A stretch of 64,000 nt of DNA from Dryococelus australis (GCA_029891345.1 CM057003.1:12626709-12690708), one strand, 5' to 3'. Positions 1 through 23,627 are shown, counted from the first letter of the stretch. Translations and numbers: made by a program. Notes: generated from the sequence alone by a model not told the origin.

Positions 1-1040
1 TTTTTGATGCCAATCAACAATCAAATGGTAGCATAATAATGGTTAACTGACATACAGACATAACACATCTGCATCATATTTTCAGCAGGCAGTTACTAAA
101 CATGGTGTCATTAGTTTCCATGGCTGGACAACCTCAATATCTAAAAATTCTTTGTCTTCTGATGCACGATATATTTCCATCACTCAACTTCGCCTCATCT
201 GAACAAGCCTTCACTTCACTAAAGGCGGGGTTAGATAAGTTCTAGAGGCTGCATCACGTGCCTACAGGATATGCCCTTGTCACTAGGTGCTATTACAGAC
301 ATGTCAGCTTGTACTGTCGCTCTGTCAGATGACACGTCAACCTCCCCAAAGTGTGATATTGTACTATCGGACGAGCGGCTGAGACCACCTCCTAAGTTCA
401 CATAGTTCTGTGGCCCACCAAGGGATGATGCTAGCAGACACCTTTGCTCGAGGGGTGATGTTTGCCTCCTCCCTCCCCCCATTTTCACTCCCACGTCTCT
501 AGAGGGCCAGCGGACGAGGAGAATACATGTTTGTATGCAGCCCGAAGATGCCAGTTGTCGTCGGCTCTCTTCAGAGCCAGCAGCTCTGGCATCTCGCTCT
601 ACCACTATTGGTGCTGAAGCTCTATGTCACCCTCAAAGTATTCACAACCTACCAGAAACGTTTTGGTGACTTCAACCAGCAATCTAACTCCAGCAGCTCA
701 CTCCATCACATTTTGTGTGCTAGAGCTTTCTGCCGGCAACCAGATCCTCACGACCTACCAGAAGCTCTTCAGTGACTGCGGCAGCAACCTACCAGAAACT
801 CTTCAGTGTCCTTCCATACTCTCTTCGACACTGCAGCAGCAGCTCCTGAAGATGACATCAACACTCTTGCCTTACCTTCCGGTGTTGGCAACTGCACTGC
901 CCGCTCTGGCAGTGTTGGCACCACCTTTACCTGGTAGTGGTCCTCGAAGATCCCTTCTGGGCACACCAACTCTCGCCACATCCATCAGAGTGAAGCAGAA
1001 GACCACAAACTTATCTAGACCAGTATGAACCATAGTTTAG
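1..1040 (+). mobile_element. Decayed Gypsy-like LTR retrotransposon fragment (RT thumb/RNase H edge and downstream region)
   Basis: A short translated stretch at 201-243 (EQAFTSLKAGLDKF, then a stop) resembles the segment between reverse transcriptase and RNase H in Ty3/Gypsy polyproteins. The following bases keep a degenerate RNase H-like run that is broken by stops. Downstream are proline- and serine-rich reading frames and a single copy of the hairpin unit found in the array at 37131-38520. The block at about 36760-38700 has the same order of modules (a GCCTACAGGAT motif, the hairpin unit, then a CTCTTCAG-rich segment), so both look like copies of one family. No LTR boundary or intact ORF was found. 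Family assignment is an inference from one short motif. Confidence 0.45.
551..622 (+). repeat. Single copy of the hairpin unit related to the 104-bp minisatellite
   Basis: It starts CCAGTTGTCGTCGG and contains the perfect hairpin GGCTCT-CTTC-AGAGCC (563-578), followed by TCGCTCTACCAC, matching the array units at 37131-38520. The stem differs from the array's main stem by a paired C-G to T-A change. Confidence 0.7.
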
Positions 1041-2885
1041 AGCTCCCTTCACCGGGACGCACATACTATGTCAAAACACACCCATTAGACTACCACCCGC
1101 CGTACTGTGCACCTGGTGTACAGTAAGGTAGAGCCTCCACCGCGTTGAATTGTGCCGGAGGGAGTAAGAGTCTGATCCTGGAGGTCTGACTCACTTTGGA
1201 CCCACACCCAAGCATCATTGACGAACAGCCTGAGGAAACCCACTGCTCTGTATCCACCGCACTGAACTGTGCCTGACTAAGGAGCACATGTTATGCCTCT
1301 TGCCTGTTCGGTTTCGGTTTTGGCTCTACACGCAGCTAGGGACCATCCTTGCCTGCTTCCCTCTGTCGAGGCCGGTATTCCTTCCTTTCAATATGCCACA
1401 TACTCAAAGGAGTGGTGCTCAGCTGAAGGTCAGAAAGGCAGCTACCGCCTCCAAAGTCAAGCAGAGTTGCAACCATGCTCTAACTGTACTCTGCAGCATA
1501 ACCCCATGGGAACAAGCTCAGACTGCCCGCCAGTTGCAGACGCCACTCCATCCCCATACTGGTTTCCAGGCCTCGTCAATACCGTTGTGTACCTACACTG
1601 GATTGTCGCAGCCACCCGCAGGAGCGAGAACATCCCTCTTGGAATTGCCAACCCCTGGTTCAGGGGCACCCACAGCCCCGACCAGCATCACCAGTCCACC
1701 AGGTCCTGGCACCGACAACAGCAGTCTTATACAGTTGCCGCAGCAGGGTCTGCAGCCACTCCAGGCAGTGTGCCAACCCATACGCTGGGCCGTAACAGCA
1801 GCACTTTATTTTGTACCGAGCAGACAGGCCACGTCCCCTGCCCTCTACACCAGATGTCACAGCCCCTCGTGTCACTGGTCACTGACCGACACGAACCGAA
1901 ACTGTAAATTGACTGCGGCGACCCCTCTCTAGCGAAAGGCCGTCTTGCGTTACTTATTTTTGTCATTTTTATTCTTTTTTCCATTCTCTTGATTTTCTGT
2001 ACCCCTAATTTTCATTTCTTTCCTCCCGGCACATTTTTTTTCTCAAAATTTTTATTTTCGTACATCATTTTTTAAAATCCACCTCTAGTTTACTGAGTGG
2101 GACAGGTACAATCAGGGGTGTCTTAAGGGCAGGGTGCTGGCTGTAAAGGGATTCCATATTGAAGTAAAAATATTTACGTTGTTTCAAATGTACTTTTTCA
2201 AATTAAACATTTTTTAATGGTGAAATTTTGGATGTATGGAGTTGGGGTGAAATTAAAACTGTAATTTTAATAATTTGCAATGTGAACATTTTACTCTAGC
2301 TATAAGTCATCTTATTTATATTTAATTTTTATTTACCGTAGCCCACAACTTCTCTGCACCATTACTACAATAGACTTGCCCAACATGTCATCCCTTACCG
2401 CCTTGGCTTGCAGCTACAAAGTGTAACATTATTTTTGTGTATGTAATTTCAAAATATGTATCACATCTTCAAAATCTAGAAATTAAAAATTAACAAGAGG
2501 ATAAGTATAAATTCAAAGTGACCACCTCCAGTTACTCTCAACAGTAAAAATTCAAGCTTTTAGCAAAGAGAGTATATTTTTTATACCACATGTTAAGTTA
2601 ATAAGAAGTGTAACTGCAGTACCAACCTTGGATTCCTTGCACTTAGTATGTGTATTTGTGAAATATTTGTGATTATTGATCCTGCGAAACAGGATGAGGA
2701 GAGATGTGAAGATTAAAAAGTTAAGGGAGTGTCAAAAGCATTCCACATCGAACTGCCCTGGGTGAAAAATTTACTTTATTTTGCCTTGGGGTCAATGTGT
2801 GTGAGATACAAGAAGGCTAATCAAAAGTTGGTTAATCCAACCTCACTTAATCTGTGGTATGTATTTTTGCTTCAGCTATATGTAC
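1041..2885. other. Unclassified repeat-like sequence, no gene recognised
   Basis: It contains open frames at 1288-1932 and 1293-1907 on the + strand (about 205-214 codons). They overlap in different frames, are rich in Ser, Pro, Thr and Gln, and resemble no family I know. The segment probably continues the retroelement debris at 1-1040. From about 1980 onward it is AT-rich intron-like DNA upstream of the first visible TAF6 exon. No TAF6 exon was recognised here, so the rest of that gene probably lies left of the window. Confidence 0.4.
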
Positions 2886-2901
2886 TTGTATCTGGTCACA
2901 G

Positions 2902-13948
<11,047 letters not shown>

Positions 13949-15589
13949 CAGTGCCCCTCTGCCAAGCTCCACACACCTCTGTGAAGCTTGACTGCACCGC
14001 CGCAGTCGCAGCAGTGTGTCGTGAGCATAGGTTGAACCACTTGAGGTCGTGGCTCATGTAGTGATTACAGTCGAGGAATATGGGAGGAACCTCCGTGTCA
14101 AAGCAGTCTACAAAATCTCTGGGGGAGTGAATTTGTTAACCTCCTTGAAGAACCCCTTTTAAAAATAGATATTAGAGGTGCCAGTTAGATGACGACGTTA
14201 GACATCATTGCTGCCAGGTAATAGGAAGTTGATAGTTATGTAATGTGTGGTTAGGACTCGTGTCTATTTTGAAACTCGGTGCTCAGACATTGTGAGAAAG
14301 GGTAATATCATTCTTTTTATCACAGTGGGTCTGTAAGTGTGTGCATCATTTATGAGTGGTTTTGCTGAATGATGAAGGTGTAGTAAATTGTTTCTCAGTT
14401 ATAATACTATTTTCCATTTCCCATATTTCATACAAAGGTAGACACTTTATTTTAGTGAGATAAACATTTCCTTACTGGTGATGTGGGAAAAAGTGTTGCG
14501 AGTAAAACTTTCTACCCCATTAGGAGTGAAGTTAGGTTCTCTGAAGTGTGTGTTGTTGTCTTTATTCTGTACATAATATTTGAAAAATATATAAATAATA
14601 TACAATATAACAATTATGGAATTACTGATTGGGTGTTGCATGTGAAATGTATATTTTTTTTAGGAATAATTTTTGCTTTTTCACAAAGTAGATTGTCACT
14701 TAATCCTAAGTATGTAATTTGTATTATTGTACATATTGTAACTTACATGTGTATTAATTAAATAATTACATCCACAATCCACATATAATTTTTTTGTGTA
14801 ATTTACATACACAATTACTGTGTAACTTTTTGTTGACAGAATTTTCGGATTTGAAACATGGAGTACATAAAATTGTTATTAATCAACTTTTTACATTGCA
14901 GCCATTAAAAAAATTTTGCATTTTTGAGCAGAAAAGGCACCTTATTGTTTATTACAAAAATTTAATATTTAACTTATTATCGTTGCGTGTTTGTCTTTTA
15001 GGACTCTATTTAAACACGAGGTATACAATAAGTCACACATATATCCACTTCTTTCATGGGTACTTTATTGCCAACTTCCCCTTCTACCTCCTACCTCCTA
15101 CCATCACTACATCTTTTTCCTTAATGTTCTGTGGCCCCATATCCCTTAGCAATGAACCACTTTTCATGTTTGGTCCTGCAAGTTTCTCTAATGCTTGATG
15201 ATTCACATTGTTTAATTTTGTGAGGACACAGATGGATTTTAAGGGTTGCCATCTCACGCCAAAGTTGATTAGGTGTAGGTAAATATGGGCAGCCCAATCA
15301 TAGTGGCCCTAATGTTAACAGTATCCTCATGATAATGCCGAGGTTGTGGCTGAAACCAGAATGATGCTAATAGGATCCAGATAGGTGGGAAGCCTACTTA
15401 TTCATGTTTTGACTGTTATTGACAATGGCATAGTACAACTACCGTATGTATAAACTACACACAAACAATCTAACCTGTATTATTACACTTGGGCTAACAG
15501 TTGCATGTAGGTACTGCACCGTTAATATTAACTCGGGTGTTCGTCAAACAAAATCATCCAAAGAACCACCAAAACGTCTAAAACTAGTG
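13949..15589. other. TAF6 3' UTR and intergenic AT-rich sequence
   Basis: The first few hundred bases after the stop are plausibly 3' UTR. No strong AATAAA was seen close to the stop; an ATTAAA at 14757-14762 is a possible poly(A) signal. Open frames in 14447-15198 have AT-driven codon content and no homology I recognise. Sequence at 15230-15590 is unassigned. Confidence 0.4.
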
Positions 15590-15653
15590 TCATACATACA
15601 TACATACACTCGCAATTAGGCTACTGCCCCGTGGCGAGCTCTCTCCCTCTCCT

Positions 15654-16217
15654 TCACCCAACCAACTCCTTTTCCGCTCCCTTCCTGAATTTACCAACCC
15701 CTCTCACAGATACCAATTCCTCCCTCAACACATTCCACTCCCTCACAGACCTCACTAGCATGGACTGCCTACCCCGCGCCGTTCTCCTCCACACCCTCTG
15801 AAATTTCTCACTGTTGTTTCCTCTTCCTCTAAACACCCCCTTACTTAGCTTGCAGTGTAGCCCTCCCCATCCTCCCTCTTCATTCACCACCCTGTACATC
15901 CTGACTAACCGTTCAACTTTCCTCCTGTCCTTCAATTAGCTTCACCCCATTTCTTTCATCATCACTGATGGCCTATAGTTCCCTTCTTCCTCACCATCTT
16001 GCCCCTGCCTTCTCCACCTACTCTTCACCCATCTTGCTGCCTTTCTCTGCACCTTTTCCAGTTCTCGCACCTCCACCTCCACATATGGGTCCCATACTGC
16101 TGCAGCATATTCTAACATTGGCCATACCATTATGCCATATGCCTTCTCCTTCACCTCACAGCTGACTCCATTCAGCACCCTTCCCAGCATACCCAGAGCC
16201 CTTCTTCCCTTTTGCAA
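15654..16217 (-). pseudogene. LINE ORF2 C-terminal domain downstream of RT
   Basis: Two adjoining minus-strand frames (15942-16217, then 15654-15935) form the region after the RT domain. The first has RALGMLGRVLNGVSCEVKEK and MVWPMLEYAAAVWDPY, then LEKVQRKAARWV. That pattern (post-RT helix, 'YAAAVWDP', 'LE.VQ..AARW') is universal in CR1/Jockey/RTE-type ORF2 proteins. The second has KDRRKVERLVRMYRVVNEEG and ends at the element's tail. A stop separates them. Confidence 0.82.
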
Positions 16218-16295
16218 CCACCCTCTCTACCTGTTTTTTCCACCTGAGGTCTCCCTGCAGTACAATCCCTAGATACTTATATTCTGCTGCTTCTT

Positions 16296-17325
16296 TTATC
16301 TCTTGCCCCTGTTTATCATCTTCTTCCTTGTGAACCTCACTACCTTAGTTTTTCTTACATATATCTTCATTTTATTTTTTCGTGTCCACAACCATATCTT
16401 ATCAATGTCCGCCTGCCAATTTCCGCCCCCCTCTCCCACCTCAGCATATACAACACAATCGTCTGCTAACAATCTGATTTTTCCCCATATCCCCAAACCC
16501 ATGTCATTTACCATTATGGTAAATAACAAAGAACCCAGCACGCTTCCCTGTGGTACCCCTGACGTAACCACCTCTTCTTCCAATATTGCCTCCCCAACTT
16601 TCACCCTCTGCCTTCGCCCCCTGAGAAAGTCCCCTATCCATTCCACTACCCTCCAGTCTTGTATCAGCGCCTCCACTTTCCTCTTCAATGTCCCACGGGG
16701 CACCTTATCAAATGCTTTCTCAAAATCTATGAAGCTGGCATCCACCTGCTTCCCCTCATCAACTACCTGCACCAGATCCTTTAATAACCCAGCCAGCTGA
16801 GTCTCATATGAGTAACCCTTCCTGAAACCATGCTGGGACTCCTCCAACCAATTCCTAGTGTTCATAACACTCACCACATACTGCTCCACCATCCTCTCCA
16901 TTACTTTTCCTGTACGTCATGTAAGACTCACCGGTCTGTAGCTGCCAGGCCTCCCTCTATCCTCTCCCTGCTTGTGTATAGGTACCTAAGGACTTTTTAA
17001 ACAGCACTTCTAAATATTTTGCCAACTCCCTGCCACCAAACTTTAGTGCTGCGTTTCCTATCCCATCTGGTCCCCCTGCCTTACTGCTCTCCAAACCCCT
17101 GATTACCTTTTCTATCTCCCACTCCCTCATCTTAAACTCACTAAACACCCCCCGAACCCTTTTTACCCCCCTATTCCAACCCTCCTTTGCCTCAAACACT
17201 GACAAGTACTGTCCTTGCAGCATCTCCGATTTTTCTTTGTCATTTGTCGCATGCCTACCATCCCTTCCTGTTAGCAGAGGGATCCCTTCCTCTCTGCCCC
17301 TTAGCCACCTAACATACCTAAACAA
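16296..17325 (-). pseudogene. LINE reverse transcriptase domain
   Basis: Minus-strand frame 16296-16901 carries RT motifs in order: WLEESQHGFRKGYS, VDASFIDFEKAFDKVPR (the first catalytic Asp in the FEKAFD block), TSGVPQGSVLGSLLF, and LLADDCVVYAEV, a variant of the FADD catalytic box. The frame ends in RKTKVVRFTRK. The N-terminal finger region lies in 16957-17325 with GLESSKAGGPDGIGNAALK (the 'K..GPDGI' motif). The two are separated by stops around 16902-16956, so RT is not translatable as one piece. Confidence 0.88.
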
Positions 17326-17453
17326 TTCCCCCCCATTCCTTGCCTTTTCCTTCTTCCACTATGTTCCCCAGAAATACATTCTTTGCCTGTTTGATCTTCC
17401 TTTCAAGCTCCCTACCCATTTGTTTCATCATTTCTTTAGATCTTATCATCCCT

Positions 17454-18400
17454 TCATTTCTCCACTTGGCATGTAATTTTTGCATTCTTCATTTTCAAAA
17501 TCTCCTGTCCATAATATGGCGAATTTCCCCCAGTCCGTAACCTTTTCATTGGCACAAATTTCTCTAACATAACCCCCATTAATCTTCTAAACTCCCTCCA
17601 CAACCCCTCTACATCCTCTTCGATAGACCATTTTTTAAACCTGACTTCCAGGAATATTTCTGCCCCCTTCTTGTCTCCTCTCCCATACTGCCACACCAAC
17701 CTTTCTACCATTTGCACTTCCTTCATCCTGCCAATCGCAATTTCTACAACCGGAATATGATGGTCGCTTATATCATCCAATACTATTGCACCAACTACAG
17801 CATTCCTAGGTATGACCAACACCACATCCAGCACTGACCCAACACCCTCCTCATTCCATCTCGTACTACCTGGACTAATCCTATGTTGACTAACTGTGCT
17901 GCCATTCTCTGCATCATGCTACCCATTACTTCTGCACACACTACCCATTTCACCCCTGGCATATTCAAATCCCCTGCTACAACCACCCACTGACTGTCCT
18001 TTAGTCTATCGACTCTCCTTGATCATCTCCATTGTCTGCCATCCCTGTCCTGGTGGTCTATACGCTGCCAACAAAGTAATACTCCTATTACTACTACCAC
18101 TCAATTTAATTTCCATTACCTCGAGATCCTCACCCATTCTACCGCCCTTTTTAGCCCTTTCCTTACACACACCATTATTCCTCCTCTCCCATCCCTGTCT
18201 CTTCTGAAGATGGTGAACTTATCCTGCCTACACTCTATGTCCAGTACTTCCTCAGTCAACCAAGTCTCCACAGCTACCACTATATCCGCCCATATTCTCC
18301 AACTTTACCCCAGAAGCCCTCCAGCTTGTTATACACACTCCTAAAGTTCACCACCATTATCTTTATACTAGTACTCTGCTTTACCATCCTACATTGCTTA
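17454..18400 (-). pseudogene. LINE endonuclease domain and linker to RT
   Basis: In scattered minus-strand frames the endonuclease blocks appear in order: MVVNFRSVYNKLEGFW near 18311-18360, a 'WLTEEVLDIE' segment, RRDRDGRGGIMVCV near 18180, YRPPGQGWQ near 18040-18063, VVAGDLNMPGVKW (17945-17985, the GDFN motif), and ISDHHIPVVEI near 17760 (the catalytic SDH). A linker (17454-17700) leads to RT. Several frameshifts make it non-functional. Confidence 0.8.
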
Positions 18401-18464
18401 CCTCCTATCTCCACCCCTGCGGCCTCATCAATGCTATCCTCTCCATTTCCTTGCTTCTAACTGA

Positions 18465-19099
18465 TTGCTATTTCAACAACTGCTGCAACGGTATCTGGGT
18501 CTGTACAACTGGCTACACGACTTAGTGCCAAACATTGCACAACTCATGGCACTCCTACATCCGCTACTGGAGAAAGAGACACGTTGGCAATGGGGACCGG
18601 AGCAACAGCCTGCCTTTCAAGACCTGAAGGCAAGCTTCAGCAACATCCGGCAGTTATACCGACCCTAAGGAGATCAGCCATTAATATTACAAACCGATGC
18701 ATGCCAAAACGTATTGGGAGCCGTCCTCTACCAGTTGGGCAGCGATAACCAACCCCGTGTGATAGCGTAGGCCTCCACCCGCCTCAACGAAATGGAGCAA
18801 CATTATCACATAAATTAACAGGAGTGTCTAGCCGTCATCTAAGCAGTGTGAAAATACCGATATTATTTAGAAGGCCAACACTTTATCTTGCGAATGGACT
18901 CAAAAGCTACACGAGTCACGTAACAGCAAAGCCAAGCTCGGTCGGTGGGGATGTGTTTCTCACCGAATTCGACTTCGAGGTACAGCACTGCCCAGGTAAG
19001 GTGAACGACCAGCTGGACGCCCTGCCTCGCTTCCCCATGTTGGAGGAGAAAGTCGTGGAAGAGGAAGGGGAAAAGATCCCCCCCTCCCCCCTCAGCTAG
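18465..19099 (+). pseudogene. Gypsy RT-connection/RNase H fragment
   Basis: On the + strand, LLQRYLGLYNWLHDLVPNIA and then PLLEKETRWQWGPEQQPAF give the Gypsy RT thumb. They are followed by LILQTDACQNVLGAVLYQ (RNase H, with its first Asp), an 'ASTRLNE..QHYH' block and FLTEFDFEVQHCPGKVNDQL, the end of RNase H. The last block closely resembles the minus-strand element at 48866-49084, so both belong to one family. Stops interrupt it at several points. Protease, integrase and LTRs are missing. Confidence 0.85.
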
Positions 19100-20150
19100 A
19101 GTTGAACTATAACCAACTGAAAGTGTCGACCGATTGTTGGGGCGGCCGGCAGTGCATTTGTGCGATTATGATTTGTACTCCCACAACATCGATTCAGGAG
19201 GTGAACGTTACTGGAAAATTCTGTGTACGCATTAGTTTACATGCATATCTCAAGGTTGATGTTAATATTTACTCTATAAGAACAATAAAACTATGTAGGC
19301 CTACATGTTTGAATGTACCGATACCACACGTTCTGTAAGTACAAGGCAGCTTTTCCTGACATATGTTCTGTAGTTATTTAGTGATGTTACCTGTGGGAAA
19401 TGTGTGTGTTGTGTAATCTATGTGTAATACATCTGTATCGGGTGCGTCGAATTACACTGATTAGAAATTCCAGACATTAGGGTATCGTAAATACCTGTTA
19501 CACCTGTGGTTGTTCTTCGAACACACACCGTATGATCTGTTTATATGTCTCTATATCCTTGCAACTGTGCTGCAGCTGGTTGAAATATAATCATCGGTTT
19601 ATTTTTGGTGAAAGACAGCTGCACAGTACGAACATTAACTTACACAGGTGCAAGGATAACGGTAAATATGTTTTTAGCTCGGCTGTTATGACATTGGCTA
19701 CCCACCCTCTCGCGTTGCCACTCTCCTGTAGGTTATTACTGGACACCTCCCCTCTGTGCTTCCCCTCATGCTGTGTGAGATTGATCTCTTTTGATGCGCA
19801 CTCTACCTGCTTCGTTTTTTCCTACCTTCTGCTCGTTCGCGTTGACTGCTTTCCATCTTTACACAAACGAATAGTGATATTTTAACTATCTACACTTCTG
19901 TACAAACAAAATTGCTCCGTTTGTAAATACCACACTGTCGAAGGGTATTAAAATGATGTTGATTTTGAGTGGACAAGGTTCCATTTTCGATGAAGGAATC
20001 TTTGTAATATTTTTCAATCGGCAAATTTTATATACAAAATATTAATGTTTTTACAAGCAATGTATTTTATATTTAGGTACGAAAAAAAAGTTTAAATGGC
20101 CTCCAATTTTACACCTTAAAATCAAAATTTCCCCGGGGTGCGGCCCCCGG
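19100..20150. other. Unclassified intergenic sequence
   Basis: No recognisable gene. The end of the block contains CCCCGGGGTGCGGCCCCCGG (about 20132-20151) followed by a run of C, a repeat-like feature that borders the LINE fragment to the right. Confidence 0.4.
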
Positions 20151-20154
20151 ACCC

Positions 20155-21310
20155 CCCCCCCCCCCCCTCTTTAATTGGGGAGATCAATGCCATTGCTGGC
20201 CCCTGCACACAGTAGCTTGCCCATGAAATTATGGCATGCATTGCCACTGTTGGGTGAGACACATTGAATTCCCCTGCAAGAACGACATGTACATCGCTCC
20301 TGCCGAGGACTCCAATGGTGTTGTTTGGGAAGAGGAAGTTGGTGAGAGGGGTTGATAAAGGGGAACAATGGTGATGGGTAGGGATGGCTGTGCAAAATGT
20401 ACAGCGACCGTTTCAGCTGCGGGTGAGGCAGGAATAGTGCGGCGGTGGTGAGCAATGATTGATTTTAGGAGAAGGGCCACCACACCTCCGTAACTGGCAT
20501 GGTCACAGTGGTGGATGGTGTTGGAGAAGGGTGGGGGTAAGCCAGGTTTCAGAGAGGAACGCGATATCGGGCTGATGACTATTATGGTGGTCAGGGAGAA
20601 AGGAAAGCGTATTCCAAAGTAGGAACTTAAGAGGGAGGGGGGTCCATCGAGAAAATAAAGGCAAACATTGAGGAAGATGTCCAGTTTTTCGGTAAGGGGG
20701 CAGGCACGTGAAAGGGCAGTGATTGTAGATCGGATGAGGGGGAACAGTATTTTCGAACAAACGCGATAATATCACGGAGTGAATCGGCGAGAGAAGAAAC
20801 AGGAGTGTGGTCCTTAGAGGAGGTGTTGATTTGGGGAGGTAGAAGCAGAAGTGTAGGCAGACTGGATGACTGGGGATGGCGCCTCGGCAGTAGAGGAGGA
20901 AGAGATACGAGCTTGGACACAGGCAAACCAGAGGTTGATCTTGGGGGGGGGGGGGGAGCAGGGAAGTCACGATTGGATGGGATATTAGGAGAAGAGGGCG
21001 GCAGAGGTGGTGGCAGTTGAGTCAGTGGAAACAGGAGTCAATGGTTGTGAATTTGCGGAAAGTAGTACAGCAGAACGCAGGTAGCGAGTGGATGGCTGGG
21101 AAGCAGAGCATGGAGGTTTTGCATTGATAATAACGATGCTTTGCCCCGATTTCCACAGGCTGCAGTGCCGTGGGAAGCCTCCCTCCCCTCCCACATACAG
21201 CCTTCTGAGGAGGAGTTTGCTCTACTCCAGGCGATGGCGCAGCAGTTTTTTGTGCCATCGCCTGGAGTAAAGCCTTGCTGTCTCCCTGTCGACTGTACAC
21301 ATGCATTGTA
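20155..21310 (-). mobile_element. 5' fragment of a second LINE (ORF1-like region and endonuclease start), minus strand
   Basis: The minus-strand frame 20503-20970 ends in LKFLLWNTLSFLPDHHNSHQ, then PDIAFLSETWLTP, the classic N-terminus of a LINE endonuclease. Farther along, VALLLKSIIAHHR and VVLAGEFNVSHP match the 'GGVAL' and 'GDFN' endonuclease blocks in other frames. Upstream (20627-21306) are Pro/Ser-rich frames that could be ORF1 or linker. There is no RT; the copy stops at the C-run at about 20152-20166. It is a separate family from the LINE at 15590-18460, judging by the different endonuclease start. Confidence 0.68.
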
Positions 21311-22854
21311 TTACTAGTGCTAAGGGGCGGGAATTGGCAGCCTGCCTCAGTGGCATCTGTCCAGTTGCACTAAGGCTCGGGGTCACAGGAAGGAAGTCCA
21401 TTCCAAACTCCTTCCTCGCACGAGGCTTAGAAGCCTTGCTGAGGGCTTAAAGCTAACAGAGCACTCTTGTGGCCGTCTCGGGAACCAGCTTCGATTGTCC
21501 ACTGCAGCAGGGCAATCGTGAAAGTGATGAGTGCTATCTAGTGGTGGTGAGAGGAACTCCTTGCAGCTAGTGGCGTCACATCCAACCTATTAGTGTACAG
21601 TGTAACCTGATGGTGAACTCTGGGACTCGGTGCACTGACACATGGCTGGATTATGGAGTGGAAACCAATACACGAAAGTGAAGTCTAAAAATGAAAGACG
21701 AGGACAGGGCTAGTAGTGGCAAAATGTGCATGTTTTACATTGCTTATTATGTAACTTTTGCCACTCATGGCTGCTGACGTAAACAATCGGTCTGAACATG
21801 CCCAGTTGAAATAAGTCAGACAATGCATTGGCTTCACTTGATAAACTTGGAGAAGATAGGCTGTTTCCACTCCATCATTTATTACTTTCATGGGCTGGTT
21901 CTAACAGAATAAATACAAAAAAAATGCCAGGAATCGCATCTCAGAAATTTATTCATCTAGCCAGTAGGCTAGCGGATAACATATCACTATAAACTGTGCA
22001 GTATTTATCTTTTACATATGCATCCACTGTATATACGAATACACTAAACACTGTTACTTTCGGGCATGTGCACGTCAGGACTCGCATGTTTACATGCCAA
22101 AACACATTTCACATATGCAAGAATAACATAAATTAAAATTAAATTAAAAACTAGTGACCTCATATAGCACTCGCAAGGGTTAATAATGTAAACGAATTTC
22201 AAACTGACATAAACTTGACCTAAATCATATAACGCAACCTGTCTCTCTGCCATTATTTGACTTCAACAGCATTATCGGAAAATGCAAATATTGACAAACA
22301 ACTAAACGGCCATCGATACAGTATTCTGTCACAACCTTTGAACGAAATTTAATACTTAAGGACCAATCAGAATTCACCCAGAACATATAGCTTAACACAA
22401 ATCGACAGCGAGTTCCAGGTAGTTACACAGAGGAATAAAATCAATGGTAATACAATACTGTTGGGTAAAAGATCCGGTCGGGTAGCCTACCTTGTGGGTA
22501 GCTACCTGTAAGTTTGCCAAGAGAATGGTTAGACCAGTCCTTAGATAAACAGCCAAACGAAAATTTGCCAACAGTAGCACTTAGTAATATTGGCAACAAT
22601 ATCCCCACAGAATATCAACTACCTTTTCAAAATTTGTTTAATTAATGCAGGGATGTGTTTACCACGCATGACGTGCTCCGACTTACAACAGTAGCAGAGC
22701 ATGGAATTCCATTGATGGAATAACCTGTGTTTACGAGCCCTCGTAGTTATAGGCCACAGCAGAATAAAATAATAAAAACTCAGAAACAAGAGATATTGAA
22801 TGACAGTATTATTGAACCTACAAACATCTGGTACAACACAGCCATTATGCACAC
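21311..22854. other. Unclassified intergenic sequence
   Basis: No gene, RNA or transposon terminus was recognised. Open frames are short and AT-driven. Confidence 0.4.
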
Positions 22855-23610
22855 ACCAAAAAAGGATGTTACATTGTGCTTTGTGTAGATTTCAGACCAC
22901 TTAACCAAGTCATGCAAAATTCACTACCACCTTTCATTAGCATCAAGGATGTGCTTAGTTCATTCTGTCGAGTCCAGGTCATGTCGTCACTCGATCTTAA
23001 GAGCGGATACTGACAAATCCCCATAAAGTTGGAGGGATGGGAGAAAACCACTTTTACCATGCCAGATTGGCGTCATTTACAATATGGGGCATGCCTTTTG
23101 GACTTAAGGGTGCGTTGGCCACCTTTCAATCGATGATTGTCCGGGTCTTGGATACGCTAATTGGCGAGAATGCAATGGCATATTATGACGAAGGTTATCG
23201 TCTTGTCGGACACTTGTGATGAGCATTTACACCATTGATCTGTAGTATTGGAATGACTCGCAATCAACGACGGAAAAATGTCACATTGGCTAGACGAATA
23301 TTGATTTTCTGAAGCACGTAATCGATGCTGAGGGAAATAGGCTGAAGCCAGAACAACTTAAAAACATTGATGATTATCCAAGACTGAAGACACGTAAGCA
23401 GCTCAGAAAATTTTTCGGACTAATTAACTGGCTAAGAGAACATGTACAAAATTTTGCAGTATTCACCGCACTATTGACCGACCTACTTTCACCATAACAC
23501 CTCTTTCACTGGACACCTGCAGCTGAATTTCTTTCATTTACTTTTAACAAGAATTTAGAGACTGTACAAACACTTGACGTTGACAACGCCTTGGCATCAG
23601 GCCATTCCCT
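22855..23610 (+). pseudogene. Gypsy reverse transcriptase fragment
   Basis: On the + strand, in changing frames, are an RT start block (VMSSLDLKSGY near 22979-23011), 'FTMPDWRHLQYG' near 23050, then DFLKHVIDAEGNRLKPEQLK (about 23301-23360), RKQLRKFFGLINWLREHVQN and LLTDLLSP. The last run is a well-preserved RT thumb/connection. The copy at 28450-28490 has the closely similar LRKYFGLINWLREYI, so both are one family. It ends abruptly near 23610 where the LTR-like region begins. Confidence 0.85.
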
Positions 23611-23627
23611 ACATCGTGCAAGCTAGA

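Larger units (their letters stand above)
15590..18460 (-). mobile_element. CR1/Jockey-group non-LTR retrotransposon (LINE), minus strand
   Basis: On the minus strand the element reads from an ORF2-like start near 18388 through an apurinic-type endonuclease, reverse transcriptase and a C-terminal domain, and ends in an ATGT-repeat tail (complement of CATACATACATACAC at 15594-15608). Such short tandem 3' tails are typical of CR1-like LINEs. Several stops and frameshifts divide ORF2, so it is inactive. No ORF1 was found, and the 5' side directly abuts a Gypsy fragment at about 18465. Related 3' pieces occur at 30133-30370 (+) and, less similar, at 36376-36600 (-). Confidence 0.85.

Noticed and set aside
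1288..1932. 214-codon frame as a real gene
   Set aside because: It overlaps another long frame in a different phase, has low-complexity Ser/Pro/Thr content and no recognised motif, and lies in retroelement-like debris.
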